A stretch of DNA of 51,427 nucleotides from a virus, in the IMG/VR virus record IMGVR_UViG_3300020183_000117, positions 1-51,427 of that record; one strand, written 5' to 3'. The position numbers and the translations under genes were made by a program. The notes beneath the pieces were generated by a model. The model saw only the letters and a program-made list of their open reading frames with translations. It made no database searches and had not been told where the DNA came from. Below, piece by piece: positions 51,350 to 51,427 of the stretch (positions are counted from its first letter, which is position 1; every line of letters starts with the position of its first letter).

Positions 51350-51427
51350 ATGGCTACACTAGCTGAAATAAGAGCGAGGTTAAAATCTCAAGAAGTGAAT
51401 CGCTCCACTTCATCAACCGGCGGCGAC
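51350..51427 (+). CDS. gp32: Single-stranded DNA binding protein gp32 (partial, N-terminus)
   Basis: Only 26 codons are inside the window: MATLAEIRARLKSQEVNRSTS and then STGGD. This basic N-terminal helix followed by a short polar linker resembles the cooperativity region of gp32 in marine T4-like phages (LAEIRARLK opening). gp32 coats ssDNA in replication and recombination. The start has the strong ribosome site AAGGAGG. The identity rests on a short stretch. Confidence 0.6.
   Translation, partial: MATLAEIRARLKSQEVNRSTSSTGGD

Noticed and set aside
1-51427. tRNA genes
   Set aside because: I looked for T-arm motifs (GGTTCGAATCC type) and CCA ends and found none with a matching acceptor stem; a dedicated tRNA scan was not possible.

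Overview
The window is part of the genome of a T4-like myovirus, most like the marine branch (cyanophage and pelagiphage type). This rests on recognisable T4 core proteins (gp1, 4, 13, 15, 16, 17, 18, 19, 20, 21, 22, 23, 46, 47, 55 and the start of gp32), several small virion proteins that I recall only from marine T4-like phages, and T4-type late promoters (TATAAATA and variants) on both strands. No photosynthesis gene, tRNA or integrase is visible. The host cannot be read from the sequence.

Layout. 1-5100: a baseplate tube protein (minus), the late sigma factor gp55, the recombination nuclease gp47/gp46, and a small histone-H1-like gene with its own sigma70-type promoter and terminator. 5106-7120 (minus): a GIY-YIG endonuclease, a 0.48-kb non-coding stretch packed with stem-loops, and gp26 followed by a gp51-like frame reachable only by -1 frameshifting. 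7198-16047: tape measure, portal, prohead core, prohead protease, scaffold and major capsid protein. 16258-32460: a small membrane protein, then a long tail-fibre/virion cluster of related modular proteins ending in a subtilisin-like protease. 32569-38452: small conserved genes, a Nudix hydrolase, the neck genes gp15 and gp14-like (minus) and gp13 (plus), dNMP kinase gp1 and an HNH endonuclease. 38506-51239: tail sheath, tail tube, tube-fold protein, gp4, small terminase, head-internal proteins, large terminase and a large virion protein. At the right edge gp32 begins.

How it works together. gp55 (with partners outside the window) would direct host RNA polymerase to the TATAAATA boxes, switching on head, neck, tail and packaging genes. 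gp46/47 links recombination to replication and so to late transcription. Head proteins carry L/I-x-E|A/G/S sites suited to the gp21 protease.

Most interesting points: (1) a structured non-coding element at about 5600-6031; (2) a probable programmed -1 frameshift joining gp26 to a gp51-like extension; (3) about ten late boxes spaced so that transcription should start at or within about two bases of the ATG, implying leaderless late mRNAs; (4) a self-contained transcription unit for a histone-H1-like protein; (5) a hybrid sigma70/late promoter at 32488-32518; (6) a subtilase at the end of the fibre cluster; (7) shuffled repeat modules across fibre, sheath and neck proteins.
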